From positions 868,001 to 932,000 of the forward strand of contig JAVTVJ010000458.1 in assembly GCA_034509425.1 (NCBI GenBank): a DNA stretch of 64,000 nt, given 5' to 3'. The notes beneath the pieces were generated by a model that had not been told where the DNA came from, did not search any database, and was given only the letters and a program-made list of their open reading frames with translations. This DNA comes from Eopsaltria australis. Lineage: Eukaryota; Chordata; Aves; Passeriformes; Petroicidae. Numbering within the stretch: the stretch's first letter is position 1; each line of letters opens with the position of its first letter. Below are positions 12,941 to 25,900 of this stretch, in pieces. The translations under genes were made by a program, and so were the position numbers.

Positions 12941-14526
12941 CTGAAATAGGAGACACTTCTAATCTATCAGTGTTTGGAGTTTAACTGGTCAAAACCTCCC
13001 AGGAAAAGCCGCAAAATAATCCAAAGAGCTTTATCCTTTTCCCTCTAATGCAGGATGGGCTGATATGAACAGACAGCACACAAGAAGTGAGCTAATAACA
13101 ATCAAAAGCAAATAGGTGACTTTGATCTCCTTCCCTCTCTAATGAATCCCTTTCTCCACTGAGTGGGAACTCACAACTTTAACTGAGCTGTGCTTTATGA
13201 GCCATTTCCCCCAGTGTGAGCCCATCACTGGTTTGGTGTCACCCAGAGGTTCCCACTTTGGCACAGCAGAACCAAACCCCCTGTGCTGAGCCCTCAGCCC
13301 CCCAGGAGTCCCTGGCAGTGCCACAGGCAGCACCAGCAGGGAAGAAAAGTGCAGCTGCTCCATTTTCACCCAAACTGAGGAGCTGCAGAGCCCATCCACG
13401 GTGCCTGTGCTGCTCCCCCAGCCCAGGAGCTCTGTCCTGGCAAGGGCACGGCTGTGACTGTCCCCAGGTTGATGTGACAAGAGCACAGGTGTGCAAGACT
13501 TGTCTCAAGTTTAAGTCTTTAGTGCCCTGAGCTGACAGGCTGAGCAGAGCTGCACCACAGGCAGCAGGGATGGGTCAGGCACTGGTGAGGGGACATCACA
13601 CTGTGAAGAAAAGCACTGAAAGGGGGAAGCTTTAACATCATTTAAAAAAAAACCAAACTCAAAGTGTCTTGTCTTTAATTCAGAAATGTGATTAGAGATT
13701 CAACAGTTGCTTCTAAGGTGACACAGTGGAAAGGATTGCTAAGGATTGCACAAGAGACACATACAAAAAAAAAGGTCAAAAAAGAAAGAAAATGTTTTTT
13801 CCAGGGCATCTGGGCAATGCTGAATAAACACAGCAAACATAAAAGCTGATAATTTGTAAGGTAAGACAATGAAAAGATGCAATTCTTCAGTAAGCATATT
13901 GTATCTAATGCTGGAAACAATTAAAAATCAAGGTTAAGTGAAAAAAGGTTCAATTAGTATGCATTAGGAAACAAAAATATCACCTAGAAACTCCACGTTC
14001 ACACAAAATATTTCTGATTCCCTTCTAACTGCTTTTATTGCCAAAGAGAGGAAACCTCTGGAATACTTTGAAGAGTTCAGGGCACCTAATTATGAGTTTT
14101 TTAAGCTACAAATCCAGACTGTCCAGCAGAGGGTAGCCAAAGATCCGAGGCTTTTAATGACTCAAAAAAATTAAAGATGGAAAGCCTGTCATCTCTGACA
14201 AAGAGAAGGGAAGAGCAGCAAGTCAAACCGTGATTTAAAATGAATCCATTTTTAAAGTGAATTCCCTTTGGAAAAATTTTGACAAGTTTGAATAAAAGTG
14301 AAACAAATTTTGAATTGCAAATAATTATTGCTTTGCTTATTGAGGTTTATTTTTTGACTACAATGTGTTCTCGTCTCTGCTCCTGAACTGACAATTACTT
14401 TGCTGAAAAGCACAATGTCAGCACAGAGAAATGATGAGCACTCCAAACCCACCCAGGCATTTCAGAGCAGACTTCCCTCTGCTGTGCCTCTATTCTCCCC
14501 CATTTCAGTTTTAAAATAAAAAAGTG

Positions 14527-14541
14527 AAAAAAAAAAAAAAA
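14527..14541. repeat. Poly-A run (15 A)
   Basis: Fifteen uninterrupted A residues follow AAAATAAAAAAGTG. No retrocopy body is recognised upstream, so this is treated as a mononucleotide tract and not a retrotransposition tail. Confidence 0.85.
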
Positions 14542-15949
14542 GTTTAATTTTCTTAATTGCATTTATTATAAAAACTTCCACAGCAGCATCACCAGACAGA
14601 AAAGAAGAAAAGCTGAAATACCTTCATGTTTAAAGCACTGAGCTCATTCATGAATGGCTTGGATATTTCCAGTGTTTTTTATTTAGTGGATTGATTTCTT
14701 CCAGTTGAAATTTTTGGGAAGTTTTCACCCTTTCTTCATGCAGAGAAGGCAGGAGGAGGCCAAAGTCTTACACTGCCCTTTCTTCCCTGTCTTTTCTGTC
14801 TCTGTTCACAGGCCATGGTAAAAAGGGTTGACTGATGCACCTTTCTCCAGAATCCTGTTTTTTTTTCACTTAACTGAACCTCCAGAAAGTCCCCTTTGAT
14901 CGAGCTTTTTAGTAAATATTTAAATTAAATTGTGAAATATATCAATCTAGGTGTTTATGAAATCAAGAATTTTTCCCCTCTCAAGTTCATGCAGAGGAAG
15001 TCAAGCAAACTTCTCACTTCTTATGCCACCCACCAATTTACAAAAGGGGATTTAGGTTTTAATAATTAAAACCTCTTGCTGAGTAATTTATATTCTTTTG
15101 CTAGCCTTTAACATGAGTAAGAATGTCTTCCCACCAACAATTTCAAAAATAATTTCTTAGGGCTTGATTTCCAATTCAATCCAACAGTAAATCCAAGTAA
15201 GAAATTTATATGACTTAATTTAAAGCATCTAATTGAATGATTTAGCTTTGTGTAGATGTAATGAGCCATTTCATAAAATCAATAACATTGTAAAGTATAA
15301 ACTAAATTATTATAAATGAAGGCAATAAAAAAAGAGCTCCTCTGTATTAGGCAGGGTGACACTTGATGAATGGGTTATTATTGTGGGTTGCAGCAGAGCA
15401 GGCAGAGGAGGCTGGGGTGGGATTTTCAGAGAGCAAAGGTTGCCTGCCCAGCATGCAAACAGTGCTGGGAGCCCAAATTCCACATCCAGAGATGCACTCC
15501 CAGGAATCACAGCTGAAGGGATCAGTGTTCCCCAGGAATTCAACCTTAATAATAAACCTTAGTAATTCCAGTACCTTCTTACAAACACACACAACTTCCT
15601 TCTGTGAATGAGGAACGCATTTAGAATACTCTTATTTACAAAAATTCAACATTATTTGCTAACCAACAAAAAGGAAGGGCTAAAAACTTCCTCCAAAAAT
15701 GACCATAAAAGTGGACAAGTGCAGCTGGCTTTATACACAATATATTCCACCCATCTGCCCACACAGCCACGGATCTCCAAGCTGGATAAAAATGGAGTTA
15801 CAAGTCTAAGCTCCTGAGCCAAAGTAATAAATTCAACTTGTAGGAATGCTGGGTCTATTTTTCATCCCCTTGCTAAAGTACAATATACTCGGAAGCTTTC
15901 AGAAAAGTTTCATGATTAATTACATGGATGGAATTTCATCTGCAAATGT

Positions 15950-16225
15950 GCAAAACAGTACATTACATTTATATTTCACTACACAAAAGAATTCTTATTT
16001 ATATATACAAATACACATTAGTATATGGGCACATACATATGTTCATGACAATAATGTTACTAAATTATATTGGCACATATTTCATATAAGTATATGCTCT
16101 ATATTACATATTTTATTCATGATACATAAAATGCAACAAATACACCAATGAATCAGATAAAATATGACATAATAAATATAATTTCTGTGTTTCCTGTATA
16201 TGAAATATATAAATATATATGTGCA
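15950..16225. repeat. AT-rich interval with TATA/CATATG words
   Basis: About 275 bases dominated by A and T, with repeated TATATA, ACATATG and ATATAAAT words that form many short inverted repeats. It resembles low-complexity AT-rich DNA and shows no clean tandem unit. Confidence 0.6.
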
Positions 16226-16391
16226 CATTGACTGGCTGGGCTGGAATAGCTGCAGCTGTTTCAGCCTTAAAGAAGGACATGAGAGGAACCATATTATTTT
16301 CATTATATAATGAATGAAAACAAGAATGAAACAAGAACCTTTCCTTTGGTTTCTCTCAGTGATTCCACACCTGCAGAAACAATCTGAGGAC

Positions 16392-16450
16392 AAAAATGCA
16401 AAAAAAAACCAAAAAAAAAAAAACAAAACAAAACAAAACAAAAAAAACCA
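16392..16450. repeat. A-rich / (AAAAC)n tract
   Basis: Runs of A interrupted by single or double C, including four consecutive AAAAC-type units at about 16421-16440. The complementary strand gives an apparent poly-Phe frame that is purely a product of this tract. Confidence 0.85.
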
Positions 16451-18429
16451 CAAGAAATGTAATTTAAAGCATGAACAAAAAGAAAGATCTTTTAAATAAA
16501 ACCCCACAAATTTTCATCACAAGGCAAAAAAACCCAAAAGCCAGACTCTCCCCAGATTTCAAGCATTCTCTTTGAGTTCACTAAACCCAACACCATTTCT
16601 TGCCCTGCAGTCCACACAGTGGCTCATGCAAGAGGAATTGCTCTCCACAACAGCACACACAAAATCCATCTCTCCCATCCAAGATTTTGGCTCTTGCATC
16701 ACAGCATCTCTGCCTGAAAACAGATCACAAAATGCAAACTGTAACACGGAGTGGGAAACAGCTGTGATGAAGAGAAAATAAGAATGCCCCAGGCAGAAAG
16801 TGTCTCGATCTACAACCCTGCTTGGAAAGCACAGAGGAACACGAAAAGCAGGAACATAGGTCAGCCTCAGGCTCCAGTGGATGAATAGAGGGAAACAATC
16901 AATGAGCTGAAAAAGCTACGTGCAAAACCAAGGCACATGCTTGCCGAGTTACAGATTTATAGCAAAATCCAGATCCTAAATTTGCTCTAAAATGGCCAAG
17001 TGATGGAGGGCAACAAGTCTTTTCCAAAGGCAAGAGCAGCACCCCTCCCATTATCCCTTAATAAGGCAGGAAAGAGAGACATCTAGTGCTGAGAGGGAGC
17101 CAGCAGGAAACACTAAATTTAACAGCAGCACCCCAAATTCTGAACCCTGACTCCTGAGTGAGACAGCTCCTGGGACAGCTCATCCCTGCCACACACCGGG
17201 GAGCCAAAAGGCCAAAGCAGCAGCTCATCAGAGAGTGTGGGAGTGAAAAGCCACAGGATTTTCACCAGGGAAGATAAAAAAGGTGGGGGATTGCTCGTCT
17301 CTGAACCGGAAGAGTGGCTTTCACTTCGAAAACTAAAAGAAAGATTGCCTTGCCTCACATGAATGATGATAGTCAGGAATCTAGCTGGACACAGGAGGAA
17401 GAAAACATCCTTTATGCTGCAGAGCATTGATGGTCTGTGCAGAGAGATAAGGAGAACCTGGTCAGCAGAGCAGCTGAAGACCAAGCAACCCACACAGGCA
17501 GCTCTGCTCAGTGTGGGACACACAAGTCAGGCAGGGAACAATACAGAGAGTGATTAATTTGGTCAATGACAATTAAACTAAGTATTTAAGCATGTAGGTT
17601 CCAGGGGAATTTCCTCCTGAGCTGAGGGTTTCCCATTTTGTGTAAAGCAGCTTTTCTAACTGGAGATTTCTGCCAAATGCATTGATCAGGGGCTGCATTT
17701 TCACTTGGGTCTCTCTCAACAAAGCCCAGCAATAAATGGTTCAGAGGGGCAGGTGGGGCACTGTCACTGACACCTGGCTGTGTGTGTGGCAGGCAGGAGG
17801 GACAGGCAGTACTTCCACACAAAATCCCATTTCCTTTCATCCCCTATGCCCTATCCCTAGTGATTATACCCAGGAAATCCAGCTCTGCTCTTTCACCTCT
17901 CACATATGCAAGAATTGTGCACAGCTTTGGCCAATGCTGTGGTTTAACCCATCAATTCCCATGAGAATTTCCTTGCCTTTTTCACCTTCCTGGTCTGCTC
18001 CATGGCCTTGGCTCAAAATGCTTCTCCTGTGTACACAATTTTCAAGATCTTCCTAAGAAATTACGCAGATTTAAATGCTGGGGTTCTGGTCAACGATTTA
18101 CTGTTACACAGAATGTAACTCAGCATTCTCCAAAGAAATAAATACGCATAATATGTAGAACACCTCCTACTTCTTCTTATTTAAGGGATAGAACTGTGAA
18201 TGAACTATCATATATGAGCATTTCAGTAGAAAAACGTTTTTTCCAAGACTGATCTTGAAAATAACTAAAATGCCAAAGATTATGAAGAATGCCAATGACA
18301 GAAAAACCAGAATGCAAGAACTCTTCCAGCCCCAGCCCTGTGGCTCCAGCACTGCTCATTCTCTCTCCAGACAGAAGCTGCATTTCCTTACCTCAAGCAG
18401 AAAGCAAGAATAAATAGGAGCTGGGGAGG

Positions 18430-18720
18430 GGGAAACGAGAGGTAATTTGCCTAAGAGAGTTAAATGAGATGACTCTGGTCTATTTTCCTTTGTTATTCCA
18501 TGCCTAATGAAGTGTCTGGGTGGCTGGAACAGCTCCTGCAGCATGATCTGATTGTTGTAGTTGCCTGTTTGTTTGCCGTGAGTTATTGTTTTATTTGGCT
18601 CCCATTTCTGAGCAGTTTCCCTGCTCTGCTGGGCACACGGATGCTGCTGGATCGTGTTTATGAGCCTGTAAATGATTGGGGAGCTGTTTCTCCAACGTGA
18701 GAGATTATGAGAGGCAGGGA
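18430..18720. promoter_or_regulatory. Candidate conserved regulatory element
   Basis: Complex, repeat-free sequence with more CpGs than its flanks (near 18435, 18575, 18638, 18650 and 18695). It has a Sox/POU-type word group (TTTGTTATTCCATG) at about 18489-18502. A 66-codon plus frame at 18500-18700 encodes a hydrophobic stretch, but it opens at a non-ATG codon unless shifted, and it has no supporting splice context. I favour non-coding regulatory DNA. Conservation is not tested. Confidence 0.25.
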
Positions 18721-20939
18721 GAGGGGCTGTGCTGGGCACAGCACAGACTGCTGCAGCATATGATAGTCTGTCTGCATCCAAAACCCAAAACAGCCTTTGA
18801 ATGCACAACAAAGTGTGGGGTTTTTTTCCAAAAGCAAGTTATTTGATCAGTGAACTCTAGAAATTACACAGTGTCCTTCATACTAAGCAGCATCTTGAAG
18901 GATCCAGCATGGTGAGCATCAACTCCTCCAACAGGGGCTTCTTGCAGGCACTTTTACCTGCCTGGGGAATGTATGGCAAAGAGATTTCATCTCCACAACT
19001 GTGGCTTCTGGCTTCCTATTTAAGTTATGATCAGTATTTTCATTTATGCCCGAATAGCACATCAATCAACTAACACCATGCTGTATAAATCAAATGTTGA
19101 AATTAAAGTCTCAGGCTTCATTGAAAACATGCATAGAATATTTTGTGATTGTCCAGTACAAATCAGTGAAATCCTTTCTGGACTAAAGAAGATGCACAGT
19201 ACTTTGGAAAATTTACTTATCACTTCTGGAAAAGCTTGGATTTTTTAGTTTAAGTTCCTTATTTCCTTAACTTCTTTAAAGCCAAATAGAACCATAGATA
19301 GTAACAAAATATCCTCCAAGATAAGGAAGGGGGCAAGGGGAAACTGAGGGGGAGGAGAAAGGTTGGGTGACTTTTACAAAAAAAAAAAAAAAAAAAGGAA
19401 TTGCAAATGCCAGATCAAAAATCTGGCACATAAATATCAAAATCCCAGCATCCACCCAAGCTCTCCATCAGAAGGTAACTCCTGCCCTCTGCTCAGGGAA
19501 TTAAAAATCTGCAAAAGCACTGAGGGCTAAAAGATTTCAGTTCTCCTCACGTTAGGTATTATTAACAAGGGCCTTTTGTGATTCTTTTGCACAAGGGCAC
19601 TCCGGCAAATTCCAGTTCATTACTTAAAGGGTTTTCACCTGATTTAAGGAACCCTGGGAGCTCAGAAATTCTCCTCAGGAATCCCTCTCCCAGGAAACCC
19701 TTGACTGCAACACTCCTTTTGAACAGAAAGGTAATGGTAGGTAGGGCTTATGCTGGGATTCTTTTTAGTCGAAACACAGCACAGAAAATCAGAGATCATC
19801 AGCAGAAACTGAGAAAACAAAGATAATAATGTCATTTTAAAGACGTCTTAGGGTACCACAATGAGGAACATCCAGGCATCACCTACTACAACAGTAACTC
19901 TGCTATTTCTTAAGTTATTTACAATTTAACATTGAAGTTCCTCAAGAGCTCAGAATTTTGCTTCTGTGTGGGCTGGGCCAAAGGAGTTGGAAGAATGAAG
20001 TAACAAATAGTGGCAAGGTTTCTGTCACAATTTCCCTCCTCAGCCTCTCGGAATGAAGCATTACTGCTCTGGCATGTCAGGGCAGGTAGGGAGCCAGGAA
20101 TCCTTGGATATAACCTCAGGGATACTTTGGTCAAACCCTCCCTTTCCTACACTGGCAATCTCCTCTAAGATCAGAGTTACTGGGGAAATTATTCCTTGTG
20201 TCTGTCAGGTAAGTGCTGAGAAAAAAATCCATCAATGAGAAACAAAAGGTACCTACACATGGATAACCAGCTGATCTGCTCACTCCACAAAAGCTTCCCA
20301 ACCCTGCTTGCAGGCATGGCAGTAGAGAGAATTCCAGCTCTGATCTTCACTGCAGAACCTCTGAGCTTTCAAACACAACTGCTCAGCTCTGCTGTGTCCC
20401 AGAATCAAACCTTTCATCTGGGTTTCCTGTTCCAGCCTGCAGCCACGTGGGCACAAACACTGCAAGCAGCTGCAGGGTCTAAATGAACCAGGCTTTGTTA
20501 GACTTGGGCTGGCTCCACTGCCTCCCACAGAACCCCTGGGCTGGAGAACACTTCAACATCCTCTGCGTGGCCAAGAACCATCAAGAGTTAAGATTTCAAT
20601 GCACCTGCAAACCCAGTTGGATGGGCTGGCTGTGCTATCAGCCCCTGCCATCAATAAATCCCACTCCTGCACATGATATTTCAGGCAGTCACTGAAAAAC
20701 GGGTGACACAGTTGGTTTCACTGGCAGAGCACACAAGGTTTTATTTGTCAACAAATGGGTTTCATGATCCATCATTAACACTTGATGGATTGGCCCAGCA
20801 CTTTGGCAGGGTGTTTTTTATCACACTTCTCTGCAGCAGAATGTATTTCGGGAGCTGTCTTAGGCACTGATTTGCTGGCAGGGGCTGTGCTGGCAGAAGG
20901 CAGAAATGTTTCCTTGCATTCTCTGCTGGTCAGCCTGAG
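18721..20939. other. Non-coding DNA without recognised genes
   Basis: Unique AT-rich sequence. It includes a G-rich purine stretch (19329-19366) followed closely by a 19-base poly-A run. No transposon or exon is recognised. Confidence 0.55.
19378..19396. repeat. Poly-A run (19 A)
   Basis: Nineteen consecutive A residues, the longest mononucleotide run I found in the window. A purine-rich G-tract segment lies immediately upstream (19329-19366). No gene-derived sequence precedes it, so a processed pseudogene tail is not supported. Confidence 0.9.
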
Positions 20940-21110
20940 AGTGTGGAGTAGATAACATGAGGGACTACGTTATGGCTTTACATCTGTTTTTGTTATGATC
21001 AGATCTGTTCTCCCTCTTATCACAACAAAAACAAGTCTCATGTCGTTTCCTTGCTCGTCGAACGCAATCCAGATTCTCAGTCGTAAAAAAAAGATATAAA
21101 AAACCACCAC
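20940..21110. promoter_or_regulatory. Candidate conserved regulatory element
   Basis: CpGs are locally enriched (about 20968, 21043, 21055, 21058, 21063 and 21083) in an AT-rich setting. GATA-type words (TTATCA at about 21018 and GATCAGATC at about 20997) and other complex sequence are present, with no repeat. It is non-coding in all frames beyond 60 codons. The call rests only on composition and motif density. Confidence 0.25.
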
Positions 21111-23030
21111 CCAAAAGAAACACCCAGCCCAACCAACCGTTCTGTAACCCAAATTTTAAATATTCATCTCTACATTTTTTTCCATCTTTCTTTGTGCACT
21201 AAATACATTCAATCAGAAGAAAAATACACTAACTCTCCGTGACAGATTGGACTCCATCTGTCAAGATCTCATGTTTGATATAGACTGGAAATTGTAGATA
21301 AAGGGGAAATATTCAGGTACTGTTCTTTCAATGAATGTCCCAGAGGGAGATTAAGGGAATGATAAATTGGTTATGGTTACACCCTGAGCCAAGCCATTGG
21401 AAGTCTAATTAGAATCCAGAAGGATTGCAGCCAGGAAAGACAGATGCTGGAAAGAAGAGTAGTATGAGGAAAAGGATTTTAGTTTCAGCTGGGACAGAAA
21501 TGTACAAATGCCCTGAAGTGTTAGCCAGGAAAGAGTATATTTTGTCATCTTAGCACAGAAGATGTTCCTGCAATGAACACCCTTGCAGAATCCCACCAAA
21601 CCCTACATGCAATGAAGGATGTTTTTGAAACAAGAAAAATAAGAGGTTTGTTTAAAATGCATTCAGGGGAGGAATACGAATCCATCAACTCGGAGCATTA
21701 GGGTGAAAATTAGAAATCCACAAGATTTGCCCTATGACAGCATCCTGCATTATTTTGAACAATTAATTTAATTTCCCCGAGTTTCCACATATGTCCTAAG
21801 TCTCCAATGTGATTTTCAAATATGCTAGCAAGGAAATGTCCCAATAAAACAACTGGAGATACACAGTGACTTTTACACTGCAAGAAGGAAGTGTCTTCAG
21901 GTGAGAGCACAGGAACAAATATTAATTTCACCTAATCAAGACAAAGCAAAGTACCTGACAAGGAATATTTATGCAAATTGACTGCAACTTACTGCAAGGA
22001 GCCCGGTGAGTCAGAGTGACAGCCAGCAGGGTCAGCAGAGGGCACTGAGCCCCTCGGGGCAGGGAGGTGACCCCTGGCAGAGGCTGATGGGCTGAGCTGA
22101 CCGCTGGCACTTGCAGCTGCACAGGGACTGAATGCAAGATTGGATTTTAGCCACAGGAACCTCAGTGAGGAGCTCAGTAAATGCCAGGGCTGCAGGAGCA
22201 ATCACACAGCACAGAGTGATGCTCCGAGAGACTCTGGAATGTCCTGGTGCTGATTTTCTCAGAGCTCAGAGGGTGTCACTCTGGTCCAAATGACAAAACC
22301 TGCAGCACAGAGAGCATCGAGTTTTCCCTTAAATTCGAACAAAAAATCTCAAAACCAAAACAGGAATCATCGAAAAGAAAAATTATGAAATAGATTCTGC
22401 TCCTGTAAAACAAAGAGCCCTGGACATTGGGTTCATGAGAAGAGCTGCCTGCAGGAAAGGTCACCAACACCTCTGCCTACACCTCTGAGGTTTGATGTTT
22501 GTCACACTTTGCCTTTGGCTCTGTAAATCTGTTCAAAACCTCGACCTTCAGTCACTCCAGCAGCCCAGGAGCACAGGATTAAGTAAATGATGTTCCCTGT
22601 GGCACAGCAGAGCTCCCTCCCTGCAGCCCCATCCTTTCTCAACCACAAACACTGATGCTTTTCCTTTCTAAACACTCTTTCTAGCATTTCTGCTTCATTA
22701 ATTGCTGAAGACAAAGATATAAGTCACTACTTCCAGAAGAAAAAAATAAATATTTTGTATTTATGAAGGAGCTATTAGCAGCAGTGAAAATTTCCATGCA
22801 ACACATTCCTGTAAATGAAATTAATTAGATAAAAGTAGTACAGGCTTCAGGAAGAAAGAAATCCAGACATTTTCCTTGACAGACATTAAAAGAGAGACAG
22901 ATATGTCCATATTAACAACATAAAATATTATCAATTTCCATATATATTATATAATCTCAAAGAAAGACAAAATCTAGTGATCATCATGTTACTTGTGGTA
23001 AGTTTAGTGCTTAGAACTCTAAGTTAAACT
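21111..23030. other. Non-coding DNA without recognised genes
   Basis: Nothing beyond unique sequence is visible. The interval 21.99-22.28 kb is richer in G+C, and 22.74-23.0 kb is AT-rich. Open frames are at most about 73 codons. Confidence 0.55.
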
Positions 23031-23206
23031 TGGGGAGGGAAAGGGAGGGAAGGGGAAGGAAAAGGAAAAGGAAAAGGAAAAGGAAAAGGAGAAGGAAAAG
23101 GAAAAGGAAAAGGAAAGGGAAAGGGAAAGGGAAAGGGAAAGGGAAAGGGAAAGGGAAAGGGAAAGGGAAAGGGAAAGGGAAAGGGAAAGGGAAAGGGAAA
23201 GGAAAT
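23031..23206. repeat. Purine hexanucleotide microsatellite (GGAAAA)n/(GGGAAA)n
   Basis: A 176-base stretch that is entirely A and G on the plus strand. It opens with irregular GGGA-type units (23031-23058), continues as GGAAAA repeats with one GGAGAA interruption near 23090, and from 23117 becomes a clean GGGAAA array with 14 GGG tracts ending near 23197. Both sub-arrays keep a period of six, so the switch looks like one substituted unit that spread by expansion. The two long frames here (Lys-Gly dipeptides on plus, Phe-Pro on minus) are by-products of the repeat. Confidence 0.97.
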
Positions 23207-25659
23207 TACCTCAGAATTTTGTATCATGCAGAAGGCCAACAGAGCAACTCTCAGACAGGACAATGATTAGAACCTCATTATTAAGCTACAGACACGTCAA
23301 TAAAAGATGCCTGACAAATGTGCTTGAAAATAATAGACCAAGGAATTCTTGCAAGCAGTAACAGGTGATTTTGGGCTGGCAAGTTACAATAATTGTCATG
23401 TCTGTGCATTTACAGTGCACGAGGACTGTTGCACAACAGTGTTGGCTTCTGTCAGCATTGATAATTTTTGAGGTAGAAACAAAGCTTGATTTAATGACAG
23501 AAGACAAAATTAAAAACCCAACCCAACTCCTCGTGGCTGTGACACTGCACTGTGGCACCACTGCTTAGCAAAGAAAATACAGCAGATATTACCCCATGCC
23601 CAGTTTTATGCCAGTAGTGTCTTCTCCCTAATTCACTATCTCTTCCTACTTAATTTGTTTTCTTATTTCTGACCTATCAAACTAAGAAATGGACGATGAC
23701 ACTACAAAACTAATTACTTCTTTTTTCTTTTAATTCCCTCACAGGCCAAGGAACTAAACATCACAACAGGAACTCCAGCAGTAATTGGGCTTCAGTGTCA
23801 CTCCATGCCAGCTGAAACACAAACTTTAATTTAGCAAACATCATGGGCCGAATTGAAAAGGCTCAGCCATCAGAGATGTTTGTTAGGATGGCACTGAGCT
23901 GCACATTTCACTGAGTTATGAAAGCTGCTGGCATTAATAACAACACACACTGGACACAATTGTAGTAAGTACAGTCAGCTTTTCCCCAACCATTTTCCAA
24001 AACCTGCTGTGTGATGGATTAGAAGAGAAGGAATGGAGAGAATTATGAAGAAAAGTGAATGGAAACAGTGTAGCAGTTTATAAATGGCTTTCTGCATTAA
24101 TTTATATGATCTCCAAATTCCAGAATAGCCCAACCCACCTGTCACTAGTGCTATCAAAAAATATTTTAATTGCCTTTAAGCTTTATTGGCTTCTTTAACT
24201 ATGACAGGAATAGTTGGGGTTTTGGTTTTGTGTTTTTTTCTTTTTGTTTGTTTTGCTTGTTTTTTGTTTTTGTTTTTTTGGGTTTTTTTGTTCTTTGTTG
24301 TTTTTCCAAACATCTCATCAGTATATTTGCTATTTTGCTACTTTAATCTTTATTAGTGACAAAGGAACTGGAGGTTTAATTCTGAGGATCACCCAGTTTC
24401 TGACACTGGTAGGATTTAAGGACAACAATTTGGAGATCAAGGGAACTTTACTGCCGGTAATTTTGGGATTTAAGCAGCTAAAGCAGCAGTTGGACCATGA
24501 GATTTGTTTCTTTGATTTTTAACACTGTATTTGAGGGAAAAAACCCATTAATACAGATTTCTCTGGGGTTTAGCTCATAGAGGTGCATAGGGCACTCTCA
24601 CACATTCCAATTTTTCTGTCTTTTTACTGTTCCAGGCAGGCTATCTTCCAAACACAGATGAAAATCTCTTTTTATATCCCTTACTACAAATAGAATAACA
24701 CCAAGTACAGGACAGTGTGGCCTTGACTCTGAATTAATTTTTTTCCTGTACAATATTCATGAAGAGAGTTTTGCCACCCCTAATCAGGGATTACCTCACC
24801 TCCTTTCTAACATGTGCACAACACTGCTGGCTGCCTTCCAGACACAACAATTTCATTTCCTCACTTTATAGGATGCCTGAATTTCTACCCAATGCTTTAA
24901 AACGTAACCATGAGCTTGGTTCTTCTGAGTTTGCTTAGGCTTAGCTTTCTAGCTCAGCTTAATTCTTGTCCTGCATGTTTAGGCTCTTTGTCTGCCGGTG
25001 TCAAACACCAAACACCAATGTCCCTTTCCTTTGTCATCAAACTTACCTACATTGCAGAGAGTTTTTATTCAGGTTACCACACTTAATGCATTAATCACTT
25101 CTATTTTCTGTTTTAACAAAGAGAATAAAGGGAGTGATAAATAAGTGTACAGGTGAGATGATTCAGTGGTGATCCTGCACCTTAAAACAAGAGAGTCTGG
25201 TCTCCTGAGAGATTACTGCATTGGTTTCCACTGCATTTATCATCATCTTGATAAATATTATGACTGTCTTAAGCTCAATCAACCTTCTGCTTTACCATGA
25301 AAGATAATTCAGCACCTGTACAAGTGCACAGTGAGGGAAAAAAAGCTCAGTTTGGGAAGGCTGGTGAAGTTCCCTCATTACAGATGCCATTTAGGACTCA
25401 GTCACTGCTGAAATCAAGGAAAAAATCTAGCTAACTATCCTATTAGTGAAACCTAATAATAAAGTGCAGTACAAAGAGCAATTAATTATTAGCTATATAG
25501 TTGTTCACAATAACCCCTGACAGGAATAAAGTATTGCCACACTAAGATACACGGGGTATAATCAGCAAAATAAAACATAAAGGCTTTTTTTATTCTTTTC
25601 TAGAAACACCTGAAGTATAAAACATTTCTGCTGGCCATTCATAACCTAAAAGGGAGAGA
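23207..25659. other. Non-coding DNA without recognised genes
   Basis: Unique AT-rich sequence with the T-rich tract at 24.2 kb. No exon or transposon is recognised. Short frames of about 60-100 codons are compositional artefacts or chance. Confidence 0.55.
24219..24306. repeat. T-rich tract, (TTTTG)n-like
   Basis: Nearly pure T with scattered G and a few C, in irregular TTTTTG units. It resembles the complement of the A-rich tracts at 16.4 and 30.3 kb. The hydrophobic plus-strand frame across it is an artefact. Confidence 0.85.
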
Positions 25660-25900
25660 GGTGAATAAAGAAAGAGCCTGTGATTAACTTGTTGGCAGAA
25701 AAATACGATATCAATCTCCCAGCATTGATCCAGGCCACAGTCTCCTTTCCCATGGCTGCAGGATGTTTGGGGAGCTCAGATTTGTCAGACGTTCTGTCTT
25801 CTGCACTTCTTAATACCCGGCAAATATTTGCCAGACAAAAGCTGTTAAATACCTTCTTTACCCACGTCAGAGTGTTTGACTGCCCCTTGTTTGCTTCTCT
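25660..25900. promoter_or_regulatory. Candidate conserved regulatory element
   Basis: Complex sequence with several CpGs (about 25707, 25789, 25817 and 25864) and open frames on both strands (93 codons each). The frames match nothing I know. The two overlapping frames and lack of splice context argue against coding. Preserved CpGs and absence of repeats make a non-coding conserved element possible. Confidence 0.22.

Larger units (their letters stand above)
12941..18429. other. Non-coding DNA with low-complexity tracts
   Basis: No gene is supported. The block from 13.2 to 13.6 kb is relatively G+C-rich and carries open frames on both strands (up to 115 codons), none recognisable. The rest is AT-rich unique sequence with poly-A at 14527, an AT-rich interval at 15.95-16.22 kb and an A-rich tract at 16.4 kb. 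Confidence 0.55.

Noticed and set aside
17936..17960. GCTGTGGTTTAACCC word similar to a songbird LTR start
   Set aside because: Only about 15 bases match and the downstream sequence does not continue as an LTR.
19329..19396. G-quadruplex followed by a processed-gene poly-A tail
   Set aside because: The G tracts are irregular, with one spacer of about 12 bases, and no retrocopy body precedes the A run.
23024..23266. Lys-Gly (plus) and Phe-Pro (minus) dipeptide proteins
   Set aside because: Direct translation products of the hexanucleotide microsatellite.
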